Below are positions 1-7,904 of a stretch of DNA of 64,000 nt, piece after piece. The notes under the pieces were generated by a model. The model made no database searches and was not told the origin of the DNA. It saw only the letters and a list, made by a program, of their open reading frames with translations. Positions within the stretch are counted from its first letter, which is position 1. Each line of letters opens with the position of its first letter. Origin of the DNA: Allocoleopsis franciscana PCC 7113 (GTDB taxonomy: Bacteria > Cyanobacteriota > Cyanobacteriia > Cyanobacteriales > Coleofasciculaceae); the NCBI RefSeq assembly GCF_000317515.1, contig NC_019738.1, positions 4,986,001 to 5,050,000 of the forward strand, given 5' to 3'. The translations under genes were made by a program, and so were the position numbers.

Positions 1-87
1 CTTCCTGAGTCTGGGGAAGTTGGGGTTAAGGAAGCTGCCACAGCAGAGTCTAATAATCAAACGACTACTTCTTCTCAGCAAAACTAG
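1..87 (+). CDS. 3' end of an unidentified protein (partial)
   Basis: Frame 1 is open from the window edge and ends at the TAG at 85-87. It encodes a 28-residue tail rich in Ser, Thr, Asn and Gln, ending TTTSSQQN. This looks like the disordered C-terminus of a longer protein whose body lies to the left. The composition gives no function. A small GC-rich hairpin follows 28 bases after the stop. Confidence 0.55.
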   Translation, partial: LPESGEVGVKEAATAESNNQTTTSSQQN

Positions 88-114
88 GATATCCAAGGCT
101 TGTGCTTGCTTGTA

Positions 115-130
115 GCCCGCAGAGGCGGGC
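115..130. terminator. short GC-rich hairpin after the partial gene
   Basis: GCCCGC and GCGGGC enclose a four-base AGAG loop. There is no real T-tract (ATAAATC follows), so it may be a weak terminator or one of the dispersed GCCCGC/GCGGGC palindromes common in cyanobacteria. The rest of 88-368 shows no coding potential that I can support. Confidence 0.4.
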
Positions 131-368
131 ATAAATCTTTGTGGCAGTTGGTGTAAGAGTTTTGTCAATCTGTGGGACTAGCAAATTCTGCTTTTTTGAA
201 GCCTTCATGGGCTTGCTAACGGCACAGGTAAATGCAATAGTCGGGGCACCCTGTTCAACCCGCTTTTGCTAGACACACCGAGTCGAAAAATGGTCAAACA
301 CCGTGTCGTTGGTTGTGGAAAGTCACCTGTAATTTGACGCCAAACTTATAGAGTTCGAGGAGTCTATG

Positions 369-1094
369 TTAAGATTCAGGCTTGCCATTTTTGTGGCTAT
401 TAGGAGCCTCAAACTTATAACCCACGCCTCGGACAGTTTGAATTAATGAAGGTTGACTAGAATCAATTTCAATCTTTTTGCGAATTTGACCGATATGAAC
501 GTCAACCACCCGTTGATCTCCGACATAATCGTACTCCCACACTTCCTGGATCAGCTCAGAGCGGCGCAGCACCCGACCCGGATGACAGGCCAGAAAATGC
601 AGGAGGTCAAATTCTAAGGCGGTCAAAGGCACCTGTTGTTCATTTATGGTCACCTCCCGACGCCCTGGATCGATAACCAATTTATCGAAGACGAGACGCT
701 GTTGTTCAGTAGGAGTGACTTCGCGCTTGCGTTTCAAAATCGCTCCGACGCGGTTTTCCAGCTCTAGCAAATCAAAAGGCTTGGTGAGGTAGTCATCAGC
801 ACCTCGCTTAAACCCTTGGTCTTTATCGGCGGCATCTCCCCGACTGGTGAGCATGAGGACAAAGACATCGGTACGGCTCTGCATTTCCTGACACAGGTTG
901 TAACCAATGGCATCAGGCAAATTCACGTCCAGAATTACCAGGTCTGGGTTAAATTGCTCAAACAGGGTGAGAGCCGTCTTCCCGTCTTGAGCAGATTGCA
1001 TTTGGTAGTTCTTCTTGCTTAAAAAGCGAAGAATTAAATTTCGGATGGCCGGGTCGTCATCCACGACAAGAATTTTGGCAGAGGCCATGGTCAT
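369..1094 (-). CDS. OmpR/PhoB-type response regulator
   Basis: This 241-residue two-component transcription factor has an N-terminal receiver (about residues 7-120) with the acidic pocket VDDDP, phospho-acceptor Asp56 in LVILDVNLPD, the MLTS threonine and the switch lysine in LTKPFD. A winged-helix DNA-binding domain follows (about 135-230) with the recognition region DVHIGQIRKKIE and the QTVRGVGYKF wing. It resembles cyanobacterial RpaA/RpaB-class regulators in layout, but I cannot assign it to a named one. No sensor kinase lies beside it, so its partner is elsewhere. ATGs at 1094 and 1088 are both possible starts. A perfect 17-bp palindrome lies 48 bases upstream and could be an autoregulatory or heterologous operator. 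Confidence 0.93.
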   Translation of the reverse strand: MTMASAKILVVDDDPAIRNLILRFLSKKNYQMQSAQDGKTALTLFEQFNPDLVILDVNLPDAIGYNLCQEMQSRTDVFVLMLTSRGDAADKDQGFKRGADDYLTKPFDLLELENRVGAILKRKREVTPTEQQRLVFDKLVIDPGRREVTINEQQVPLTALEFDLLHFLACHPGRVLRRSELIQEVWEYDYVGDQRVVDVHIGQIRKKIEIDSSQPSLIQTVRGVGYKFEAPNSHKNGKPES

Positions 1095-1141
1095 AGCTTT
1101 TCACGGAGAACTGGATTGTTGGGATCAACACGCAGGATGTT

Positions 1142-1158
1142 TTACACCATTGGTGTAA
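1142..1158. promoter_or_regulatory. 17-bp perfect palindrome upstream of the response regulator
   Basis: TTACACCA-T-TGGTGTAA is a perfect inverted repeat with a single central base. It sits 48-64 bases upstream of the response regulator start, in a 407-bp spacer with no gene. It has the size and symmetry of a dimeric repressor or activator operator rather than a terminator (AT-rich ends, no loop). The rest of the spacer (1095-1501) shows nothing else recognisable. Confidence 0.5.
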
Positions 1159-1501
1159 TCAGCATTCTAGTCAATTATCCGTCGTAGAATTAGGGGATGC
1201 CAATAGCTAGGACATCCCGCTTAGGTCAGAGAATCAAGAAATTTCTCAAGTGCCTAACTACTTTTAGCACTTGCGGATGTGTTTCTCCAATCTTGAACGT
1301 GTTGATTCTAGGAAGCGCTTGTCTTCAAAGATCAGGCTAAACTAGCTTCCAGGGGAGTTGGCCTAACACTCAATCATATTTAACCTGTTACCCTGTCAGT
1401 AGTAACAGCATCATTGAGCGTGTGCGATGCCTAACATCTAAACTACTAGTGTAAAGTTGCTGTCATACGAGTCAAGAGAAGGGATGTCTCGGAGGTTTTG
1501 A

Positions 1502-2131
1502 ATGAGCGATCAAAATCCCTACGAAAAGCTTGGGGTTACAGAAGATGCTTCGTTTGATGAAATTCAAGATGCTAAAAGTCGCCTGATGCAGCAGCATCGT
1601 GGCGATCAAAAGCTGTTAGAGTCGGTGGAGGCTGCCTACGATGCGATTATTATGGATCGCCTGAGGATGCGTCAAGAGGGCAAAATCAAGGTTCCGGAGC
1701 GCATCCGCTTTGCAGAGAAATTGTCTCAAGCCACGCCGAGTTTTTCCCAATCTCCAGTGAATAACTCTCCACCTTGGCTGCAAAGGCTGGTGGATACTCC
1801 AGCTCCTGGAGACTTGCTCTGGCCGGCTGTCTCATTCCTACTGCTTGGGGGTGTGACCATTTTTTATCGTACTCAGGATATGTCGTCCATGCTCTCGCTC
1901 GTTTTGGCGCTGGGCGTGGGATGTAGTATTTACTTCCTGAATCGTAAAGAATCACAATTTGGTCGTGCGGTGTTACTGACCCTCGTCGGTCTCTTGGTCG
2001 GCGTAGGTTTGGGGAGTTTGTTGGGGGGTTTTCTAGCTCCACAACTCAGCCCTGTCGGGATCTCACCCGATCAATTGGCTACACTGGTGACCTTTTTCGT
2101 TCTCTGGCTCATTAGTAGCTTCCTCCGTTGA
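1502..2131 (+). CDS. CPP1-like (chaperone-like protein of POR1) family membrane protein
   Basis: This 209-residue protein has an N-terminal J-domain-like helical bundle (NPYEKLGVTEDASFDEIQDA, about residues 5-75) that lacks the catalytic HPD tripeptide of true DnaJ proteins. Hydrophobic segments fill the C-terminal half (about 105-125, 128-147, 155-180, 190-209). This is the CPP1-like/DUF3353 architecture of cyanobacteria and plastids. In plants CPP1 stabilises the light-dependent protochlorophyllide oxidoreductase; the cyanobacterial role is inferred from that. The start is supported by GGAGG at 1491-1495, six bases before the ATG. The gene converges with the SDR gene across overlapping terminators. 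Confidence 0.88.
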   Translation: MSDQNPYEKLGVTEDASFDEIQDAKSRLMQQHRGDQKLLESVEAAYDAIIMDRLRMRQEGKIKVPERIRFAEKLSQATPSFSQSPVNNSPPWLQRLVDTPAPGDLLWPAVSFLLLGGVTIFYRTQDMSSMLSLVLALGVGCSIYFLNRKESQFGRAVLLTLVGLLVGVGLGSLLGGFLAPQLSPVGISPDQLATLVTFFVLWLISSFLR

Positions 2132-2135
2132 AAAA

Positions 2136-2204
2136 AGTCTCCAAGTCACAATGCTCCCTGTCTTCAGGACAAGGGGTAGGTTTTTTCTGGAACGCTTGGA
2201 GGCT
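2136..2204. terminator. nested bidirectional terminators between convergent genes
   Basis: The outer arms AGTCTCCAAG (2136-2145) and CTTGGAGGCT (2195-2204) pair at 9 of 10 positions. On the minus strand they are followed by a six-T run, serving the SDR gene. An inner hairpin, CCCTGTC/GACAAGGGG (about 2156-2176), is followed on the plus strand by TTTTTT (2181-2186), serving the CPP1-like gene. The two structures are mutually exclusive in one RNA but act on opposite strands. Confidence 0.7.
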
Positions 2205-2230
2205 CTAGGCGCAAACCATTGCGCGACACA

Positions 2231-2950
2231 TCAGAAAAATAAATGACTTTCCGGCTGAATATTAATTTCCATTGGTACGGCTTGGGGGTCAGCCTTGAGG
2301 GCGAACAAAATGGCGTTAGCGGCAGTTTCTGGCGTCAGCATTTTTGATCGGTCTACCTTCAAATTGGCGCTGTCCCAGAAGGGAGAGTCAACGCCCCCAA
2401 AGTAGAATAGCGTGAACTTGATGCCGTAGCGCTTCAGTTCCTCTGCCATGCATTTACTGAAACCCACCACACCGAACTTGGACGCACAGTAAGCGGATGC
2501 CATCACCATTGAGTGCTTCCCTAAAATTCCGACGATGTTACAGATGTGACCGGCTTTTTTCTCCTTCATCACCTCAGCCGCCGCTTGAGCGGTGTAGAAG
2601 CTACCCTTCAAATTCAGGTCAAGCATCGCGTCTAAATCAGCAGGTTCAATTTTGTTGTACTGCTTCATCACCGCAGCACCCGCCGCATTTACCAAAACGT
2701 CAATTTTACCGAACTGTGAGATCGCCTTGGACATCAGTGTCTCGACTTGAGCAGGGTTCGTAATATCCGTGGGGACACTCAAAACCTGCTCTGCCTGGGT
2801 AATCGGCAGTTCAGACACCAGTACGGCTAAGCGAGAGCTATTTCTGGCTGCCAGTACCAAACTTGCTCCTTCCTGTGCCAATTTGTGCGTTAACGCGGAA
2901 CCAATACCGCCAGTGGCACCCACAACAACAACGACTTTATCCTGCATCAT
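2231..2950 (-). CDS. SDR-family oxidoreductase
   Basis: This 239-residue classical short-chain dehydrogenase has the Rossmann glycine motif GATGGIGSA (about residues 11-19), the NAAG motif near residue 88, an active-site region around residue 140 and the catalytic YCASK (about 154-158). An NADP-type cofactor and a small carbonyl or alcohol substrate are likely, but the substrate cannot be read from sequence. Length is typical for the family. It lies downstream of pstB on the same strand, with a 243-bp gap containing an 11-bp hairpin, so it is probably not part of the pst transcript. ATG codons at 2950 and 2947 are both possible. Confidence 0.9.
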   Translation of the reverse strand: MMQDKVVVVVGATGGIGSALTHKLAQEGASLVLAARNSSRLAVLVSELPITQAEQVLSVPTDITNPAQVETLMSKAISQFGKIDVLVNAAGAAVMKQYNKIEPADLDAMLDLNLKGSFYTAQAAAEVMKEKKAGHICNIVGILGKHSMVMASAYCASKFGVVGFSKCMAEELKRYGIKFTLFYFGGVDSPFWDSANLKVDRSKMLTPETAANAILFALKADPQAVPMEINIQPESHLFF

Positions 2951-2988
2951 TCTTTACATTTCTTTACACTTTCCCATGATACAGATTT

Positions 2989-3017
2989 AGCCGTGAGGAT
3001 ACTTACTCCTCACGGCT
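2989..3017. terminator. strong hairpin between pstB and the SDR gene
   Basis: AGCCGTGAGGA (2989-2999) and TCCTCACGGCT (3007-3017) form a perfect 11-bp stem with a seven-base loop. No T-tract follows on the minus strand, so it may end or attenuate the pst transcript or protect its 3' end. It lies 39 bases before the SDR start. Confidence 0.55.
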
Positions 3018-3193
3018 CAAAAGATATATGCACAGAGCGCTATTCTTGTCAAGAATATAGCAACCGCCAAGGGGATTAGGACTCTCGCCGAATACTGAAA
3101 CCAAGACCCACCAATATGCATCCCTTGGAGCCTACTCCTGCGGAGAACGCTGCGCGAACTGTCCTGGAGCCTTCTGCCTTTTGCTATATTTCT

Positions 3194-4054
3194 CTAACCA
3201 AAGCGACCAGCAACGTAATCACGGGTGCGCTCTTGGATAGCCTCTGTAAAAATCTTGGGAGTCAGTCCGAATTCAACAAGCTGACCGATACGACTCTCAT
3301 CTGTACTGAAAAAAGCCGTATAGTCAGATATACGAGAAGCCTGCTGCATATTGTGAGTGACAATGACGATTGTCAGTTCCTGGCGAAGAGTCTGAAGCAG
3401 TTCTTCTATCCTCATCGTGGCGATTGGATCGAGGGCAGAACAGGGTTCATCCATCAGTAAAACCTTGGGCTTTACAGCTAGAGCACGGGCAATACAAAGT
3501 CGCTGTTGTTGTCCGCCAGAAAGTCCATAAGCGGATTGATGCAACTTATCTTTTACCTCATCCCACAAGGCAGCGCTACGCAAGGCTGATTCCACAATTT
3601 CATCTAATTGTGCCTTGGAACGCCGCCCCATTAACCTAACACCGTAGGCAACATTATCGTAAATACTTCTGGCAAAGGGATTGGGTTTTTGGAACACCAT
3701 GCCGATGTGACGGCGTAGTCGATTAGGATTAACGCGGCGACCATAAATATTCTGACCGAAAAATGTCACCGTACCTTCAACCCTTACCTTTCCCTCCAGT
3801 TCCCCGATACGGTTAAGGGCTTTAATAAAAGTAGATTTACCGCAACCTGATGGGCCAATAATCGCTGTAATTTGATTGCGGTAGATATCCATTGATATCC
3901 CTTCTAGGGCTTTTTGACTGCCGTAGTAGAAACGGAGGTTCTTGACGCGCAAGGCTGGAATTAACTCATCATTTGATGTTGCAGTTGGTATTCCAGAAGT
4001 TTGGGCAGTCGGAGCAGGAAAATTTCCCCTTGAATCTTTGCTATTAGATTGCAT
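3194..4054 (-). CDS. pstB: phosphate ABC transporter ATP-binding protein PstB
   Basis: This 286-residue ATPase of the high-affinity phosphate importer energises the PstC-PstA channel at the inner membrane. Visible motifs are Walker [10 protein letters not shown] (about residue 72), the Q-loop region with VFQKPNPF typical of PstB, signature [15 protein letters not shown] (about 178), Walker [14 protein letters not shown] and the switch histidine [10 protein letters not shown] poorly conserved N-terminal stretch of about 35 residues precedes the ABC domain, so a later start is possible. The gene starts two bases after the pstA stop, indicating tight co-transcription and likely translational coupling. 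Confidence 0.97.
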   Translation of the reverse strand: MQSNSKDSRGNFPAPTAQTSGIPTATSNDELIPALRVKNLRFYYGSQKALEGISMDIYRNQITAIIGPSGCGKSTFIKALNRIGELEGKVRVEGTVTFFGQNIYGRRVNPNRLRRHIGMVFQKPNPFARSIYDNVAYGVRLMGRRSKAQLDEIVESALRSAALWDEVKDKLHQSAYGLSGGQQQRLCIARALAVKPKVLLMDEPCSALDPIATMRIEELLQTLRQELTIVIVTHNMQQASRISDYTAFFSTDESRIGQLVEFGLTPKIFTEAIQERTRDYVAGRFG

Positions 4055-4056
4055 AT

Positions 4057-5013
4057 TTACCGAATCTTTAGACGTTTACGAGTAACTTGACGAGACAAAA
4101 TACTGCTGAGCAAAACCAGTCCAATCAGAACAATAGAAGCTGTCCAAGCAAGTTGGTTTTGCTGTTTGTAAGGTGAGCTAGCGTAGTTGTAAATTAATAC
4201 CGATAGGGAAGGGGTTGGTTCCAACAAGCCTTGCAGCGACAGTTTAGGCCAGAATTGAGTAGAACGAGCTGTGAAGATGAGAGGTGCGGTTTCCCCGGCA
4301 GCACGGGCAACGGCAAGCAGAACACCAGTCGTGATGCCAGGGAGCGCTGAGGTGAGTACAATGCGGACGGTAGTTTGGAAGCGTCCACCTCCTAAGGCAG
4401 CGGAGGCAAGACGGTGGGAGGTGGGAACCAACTTTAAGGCTTCTTCTGCACTTAAAGCCACAATGGGAAGCATGATAACGCTCAGGGCAAATCCACCTGC
4501 GATCGCTGAAGCACCTTTCGTGGTGAGAACGATGACGCCGTAAGCAAAAACACCGACAACAATTGAGGGAACGCTACTCAGGATAACGATGATAAAACGG
4601 ATATAGTTAGCAACAGCAGAACCTTTGCTAAACTCCGATAAAAAGATACCCGTCATTACGCCAAAAGGAACGCTGAATAAAAAAGCAATTCCTACCATCA
4701 TCAGCGTTCCTACAATGGCATTGGCAAAGCCATTAGTTCTGTTCTCTATGCCCTCTGGTGCAGGTAGAGAAACGAGTACTTCTGGTAGGGGAACTGGTAG
4801 GCCGAAAAGATGTACTTCCTGCAACTTCATTAGTTGAGGAAACCCTTGACGTAGAAGCTCCAATAAGATGGCGAACAGGGGTAGTAGTGCCGCAGCCGTC
4901 AGTGTGAAGGCAAGTAACGTCATGCCAATGCTGAATGCAGTTCGAGCTAATGACAGGGGTTGATGAATTTCTTGCTCTAGGGATTCGTCTAAAATGTTTT
5001 GCTCAGTAGTCAT
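4057..5013 (-). CDS. pstA: phosphate ABC transporter permease PstA
   Basis: This 318-residue inner-membrane permease has about six hydrophobic helices and a long periplasmic loop after the first helix. The BPD-transport EAA-type loop is visible around [23 protein letters not shown], followed by [22 protein letters not shown], a signature of PstA. It forms the translocation pore with PstC and is driven by PstB. It is third in the pstS-pstC-pstA-pstB order, 116 bases downstream of pstC; that gap holds a 10-bp hairpin. Confidence 0.96.
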   Translation of the reverse strand: MTTEQNILDESLEQEIHQPLSLARTAFSIGMTLLAFTLTAAALLPLFAILLELLRQGFPQLMKLQEVHLFGLPVPLPEVLVSLPAPEGIENRTNGFANAIVGTLMMVGIAFLFSVPFGVMTGIFLSEFSKGSAVANYIRFIIVILSSVPSIVVGVFAYGVIVLTTKGASAIAGGFALSVIMLPIVALSAEEALKLVPTSHRLASAALGGGRFQTTVRIVLTSALPGITTGVLLAVARAAGETAPLIFTARSTQFWPKLSLQGLLEPTPSLSVLIYNYASSPYKQQNQLAWTASIVLIGLVLLSSILSRQVTRKRLKIR

Positions 5014-5070
5014 TGGTTATTCGCCCTTCGCTATAGTAATCCTATTTGAGTTACTTTCCTTGGCCTGTTC

Positions 5071-5103
5071 AGCTCCCCGAATTTTTGAAGAAGTCGGGGA
5101 GCT
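5071..5103. repeat. 10-bp stem hairpin in the pstC-pstA gap
   Basis: AGCTCCCCGA (5071-5080) and TCGGGGAGCT (5094-5103) are perfectly complementary around a 13-base loop. It lies inside the operon without a T-tract, so a role in differential mRNA decay or partial attenuation is more likely than full termination. It may also be a copy of a dispersed palindrome. Confidence 0.6.
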
Positions 5104-5129
5104 TTGCGTTTCCGAATCATTGAGGACTG

Positions 5130-6140
5130 CTATAGCGATAGAGAACCGAGTATATTTTCAATTCGTTTCCCGCTGATTAACTGAACCATCAACACGGCGA
5201 TCATGTTAACAATTAGGGTAATCACAAATAAAATTAGCGCTAAATACATCAAAGCTCCAATATGAAATTTATCTAAGGCTTCTGCAAATTGATTGGCTAA
5301 AACGGCTGGGATGGTATAACCAGCCGCCAAAAGTGAGGGACTGATTTGAATGGAATTACCAATCACCATTGTTACTGCCATCGTCTCTCCCAAGGCACGC
5401 CCCAAAGCAAGAATGACTGCTCCTAAAATTCCCGATCCGCCTGTTGGCAACACAACATTCCAAATTGTTTCCCAACGAGTTGCGCCCAAAGACATGGAGG
5501 CACTTCGCAACTCCTGAGGCGTGACTAGCAAAACTTCCCGACTAATGGCAGCGACTGTGGGCAAAATCATAATCGCCAGGACAATTCCTGCTACGAACAT
5601 CCCAGGCCCAAAGGGTTCGGTATTAAACAGGGGTATCCATTGGAAATGGTCGAATAGCCACTGCTGAAAGGGGAGCAGGAAGGGAATCAACACAAAAATT
5701 CCCCATAGACCAATAATGACACTGGGAATGGCAGCGATGAGTTCAACGAGGAATGCTAAAGGCGATCGCACCCATTGGGGTAAAAAATCTTCGCTGGTGA
5801 CAATGGCTACCGCTAATCCTGTAGGTACGGCTAGCAACAGCGCCAGTGCTGAACTAACCAGTGTTCCATAGATAAACGGTAGAGCACCAAACTTCTCCTG
5901 CCCTACATTCCAGGTTTTGCTCCACAAGAAAGGTAGACCGAATTGCTGAATGGCTGGCGCGGCATCTTTATAAATTACCCAGCTCATCCAGAACAGCACT
6001 CCTGCTGTTGCCAATGCAATAGTCCAAACCAAACCTGTAAATCCGTACTCTAGCCAGATACCCTCTCCTTCTGTGCTTGTGAGATCTATATCAAAGCCAG
6101 CTTCTATAGAAGTGTCGGTTTGCTCAGAGAAATCAGTCAT
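5130..6140 (-). CDS. pstC: phosphate ABC transporter permease PstC
   Basis: This 336-residue inner-membrane permease partner of PstA has an N-terminal cytosolic stretch of about 30 residues, TM1 at about 36-58, and further helices. The cytoplasmic coupling loop is LRSASMSLGATRWETIW, followed by LPTGGSGILGAVILALGRA and the family signature GETMAV. It follows pstS after a 297-bp gap containing a long palindromic repeat. An acidic, charged N-terminus is usual for cyanobacterial PstC. Confidence 0.96.
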   Translation of the reverse strand: MTDFSEQTDTSIEAGFDIDLTSTEGEGIWLEYGFTGLVWTIALATAGVLFWMSWVIYKDAAPAIQQFGLPFLWSKTWNVGQEKFGALPFIYGTLVSSALALLLAVPTGLAVAIVTSEDFLPQWVRSPLAFLVELIAAIPSVIIGLWGIFVLIPFLLPFQQWLFDHFQWIPLFNTEPFGPGMFVAGIVLAIMILPTVAAISREVLLVTPQELRSASMSLGATRWETIWNVVLPTGGSGILGAVILALGRALGETMAVTMVIGNSIQISPSLLAAGYTIPAVLANQFAEALDKFHIGALMYLALILFVITLIVNMIAVLMVQLISGKRIENILGSLSL

Positions 6141-6264
6141 ATTGTGTCGTTTTACATTAGTGCTTTACATGGTTGTAAAGAATATGCTGAGAGGACATCT
6201 CCGTACTGGAAATGCCCTCATAACCCAAACTTAGAGCCTCAGTCAAGTAATCACATTTGTGGGT

Positions 6265-6333
6265 AGGGGCGAAGCATTTGGGCGACAATTTATCGCTCAA
6301 ATCCTAGTTTTTCTGTCCAAATGCTTCGCCCCT
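6265..6333. repeat. dispersed palindromic element between pstS and pstC
   Basis: AGGGGCGAAGCATTTGG (6265-6281) and its perfect complement CCAAATGCTTCGCCCCT (6317-6333) form a 17-bp stem with a 35-base interior. The GGGGCGAAGCATTTGG...CGCCCC termini are typical of a miniature palindromic repeat class abundant in filamentous cyanobacteria (recalled, not searched). Placed between pstS and pstC it could lower expression of the permeases relative to the binding protein. Confidence 0.75.
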
Positions 6334-6437
6334 CCAGGGGAAAAATGCTCTAGTGACTCTTAGTGGATCGGAATTCTAGAAGATGGTGAGCGTTGAGTCT
6401 GGCACAATTTGTACGTTTCTCAAAACTCAACACTTTC

Positions 6438-7478
6438 TTAGCGGGCTGCAACGTTGGTGGATACTTCTTGCTTCGCCCGACTCGCTACAGTTTGCGGAAT
6501 CTGGGTATAGCCTAGCTGACCGTTGATAGCTTGACCTTTAGTCAGAATCCAATCAACCATCTTTTTAATGACTGGCGCTTTCTGAGCGTCATACTCTTTT
6601 TTGATGAGCAGCCAAGTTACGCCAGCAATGGGATAGCCATCCGCTGGGTCTGATGCGCCGCTTACATTGAAATCAGAGCCAAAACTGATGGCAGATAATG
6701 CCTTATTCGCCTCAGCCAGGGTGGGCGAAACAAACCGATTAGTCTTATTCTGCACCTGAGCTTGCTGAAGGTTGTTCTGAGAGGCGTAGGCAGCCTCTAC
6801 ATAACCGATCGCACCTTCTGTTTGTTTTACTAAAGCAGCTACACCAGGGTTGCCTTTACCACTGAGGGGGGTTCCTACCCAAGTGGGAGCAGCATCGGGT
6901 GGAATTTTGCTCTTGAAGGCGGGACTAATGGCAGCCAAGTGGCTGGTGAATATTTTCGTGGTGCCGCTGCCATCGGAACGGACTGCTAATCTAATGGGTT
7001 TGTTGGGCAGTTTCGCGCCTGGGTTATCGGCAGCGATTTTAGGGTCGTTCCAACGGGTGATTTCGCCCATGAAGATAGCAGGCAGTACCGATCGCGATAA
7101 CTTGAGATTAGATACGCCAGGGACATTGTAAACCACTGAAACAGCGCCGCCTGCTGTTGGCACTAGGATTACACCCTTTTTCATCTGGCTCTTATCTTCA
7201 GCCTTGGGATAGGAATCACTGGCACCGAAGTCAACTGTGTCAGCGATGAACTGCTTAATGCCGCCACCGCTACCAATTCCTTCGTAGTTGACCTGAATCC
7301 CTGTTTCCTTTTTGAACTGGTCAAAGTAACGGTCGTACAGGGGTTTTGGGAATGTTGCTCCGGCACCGTTTAAGGTCACGGTTTGAGCGATCGCAGTATA
7401 GACTGAACCGAATGAAAAGGCGATCGTTGCTGTTGAAACCGTAACAGCACGACGCAAACCGTTTGTCAAGAAAACCAT
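6438..7478 (-). CDS. pstS: phosphate ABC transporter substrate-binding protein PstS
   Basis: This 346-residue periplasmic phosphate-binding protein has a signal peptide of about 31 residues ending near TAIAQ. The mature protein has LNGAGATFPKPLYDRYFDQF and YEGIGSGGGIKQF, both PstS phosphate-pocket segments, then RSDGSGTTKIFT, and ends with a helical tail. No lipobox Cys is present, so it should be freely periplasmic. AAGGAAG lies about 7-13 bases upstream of the ATG. It is the first gene of the pst operon, and the upstream region carries a three-unit PHO-box-like repeat. Confidence 0.97.
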   Translation of the reverse strand: MVFLTNGLRRAVTVSTATIAFSFGSVYTAIAQTVTLNGAGATFPKPLYDRYFDQFKKETGIQVNYEGIGSGGGIKQFIADTVDFGASDSYPKAEDKSQMKKGVILVPTAGGAVSVVYNVPGVSNLKLSRSVLPAIFMGEITRWNDPKIAADNPGAKLPNKPIRLAVRSDGSGTTKIFTSHLAAISPAFKSKIPPDAAPTWVGTPLSGKGNPGVAALVKQTEGAIGYVEAAYASQNNLQQAQVQNKTNRFVSPTLAEANKALSAISFGSDFNVSGASDPADGYPIAGVTWLLIKKEYDAQKAPVIKKMVDWILTKGQAINGQLGYTQIPQTVASRAKQEVSTNVAAR

Positions 7479-7580
7479 ATTGTTTCTTCCTTGAGAAGGA
7501 TGTGGCTACCAGGAGTGAGGAATCTATTGTTAGAACTAAGCTAAATTACCAGGTAAATGTAAGCAAAAAACTAAGCTTTA

Positions 7581-7610
7581 TTTAACTAAAATTTAAAGAT
7601 AGTTTAATGA
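7581..7610. promoter_or_regulatory. candidate PHO box (three 8-bp units, 11-bp period)
   Basis: TTTAACTA (7581-7588), TTTAAAGA (7592-7599) and TTTAATGA (7603-7610) recur every 11 bases with three-base spacers, matching the cyanobacterial PHO box design (YTTAAYYW repeats bound by SphR/PhoB). It lies 103-132 bases upstream of pstS on the minus strand and about 295 bases upstream of the TonB-like gene on the plus strand. The plus-strand reading fits the consensus slightly better, so it may serve either or both genes. Confidence 0.6.
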
Positions 7611-7904
7611 AAGATTATCCTCTTTTTTTATGGTATTTAGTGGCTAAAAAGTTGTAAGTTATTACCGTAATATTATTAATTTTCCCTTAATTTAATTTTG
7701 ACTTAGCAATCCTTATTTAAGGATTGGGAAAAGGTCTGCTTATTACAGCCAAAGTCAATCAGTAAGATTTCAAAAGCATTATTAAATTCAGCCAGCGTTA
7801 TTGGTCGCCAGAGCGATAAGCCTGACGACATGCAACGCTTAGGCGCTATGACTATCAAGCCCTTTACTCCTAACCCTACCAAGCCATATCGCCAAAGTAC
7901 ATCG

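Noticed and set aside
3116-3460. 114-codon plus-strand ORF
   Set aside because: Antisense to the 3' end of pstB.
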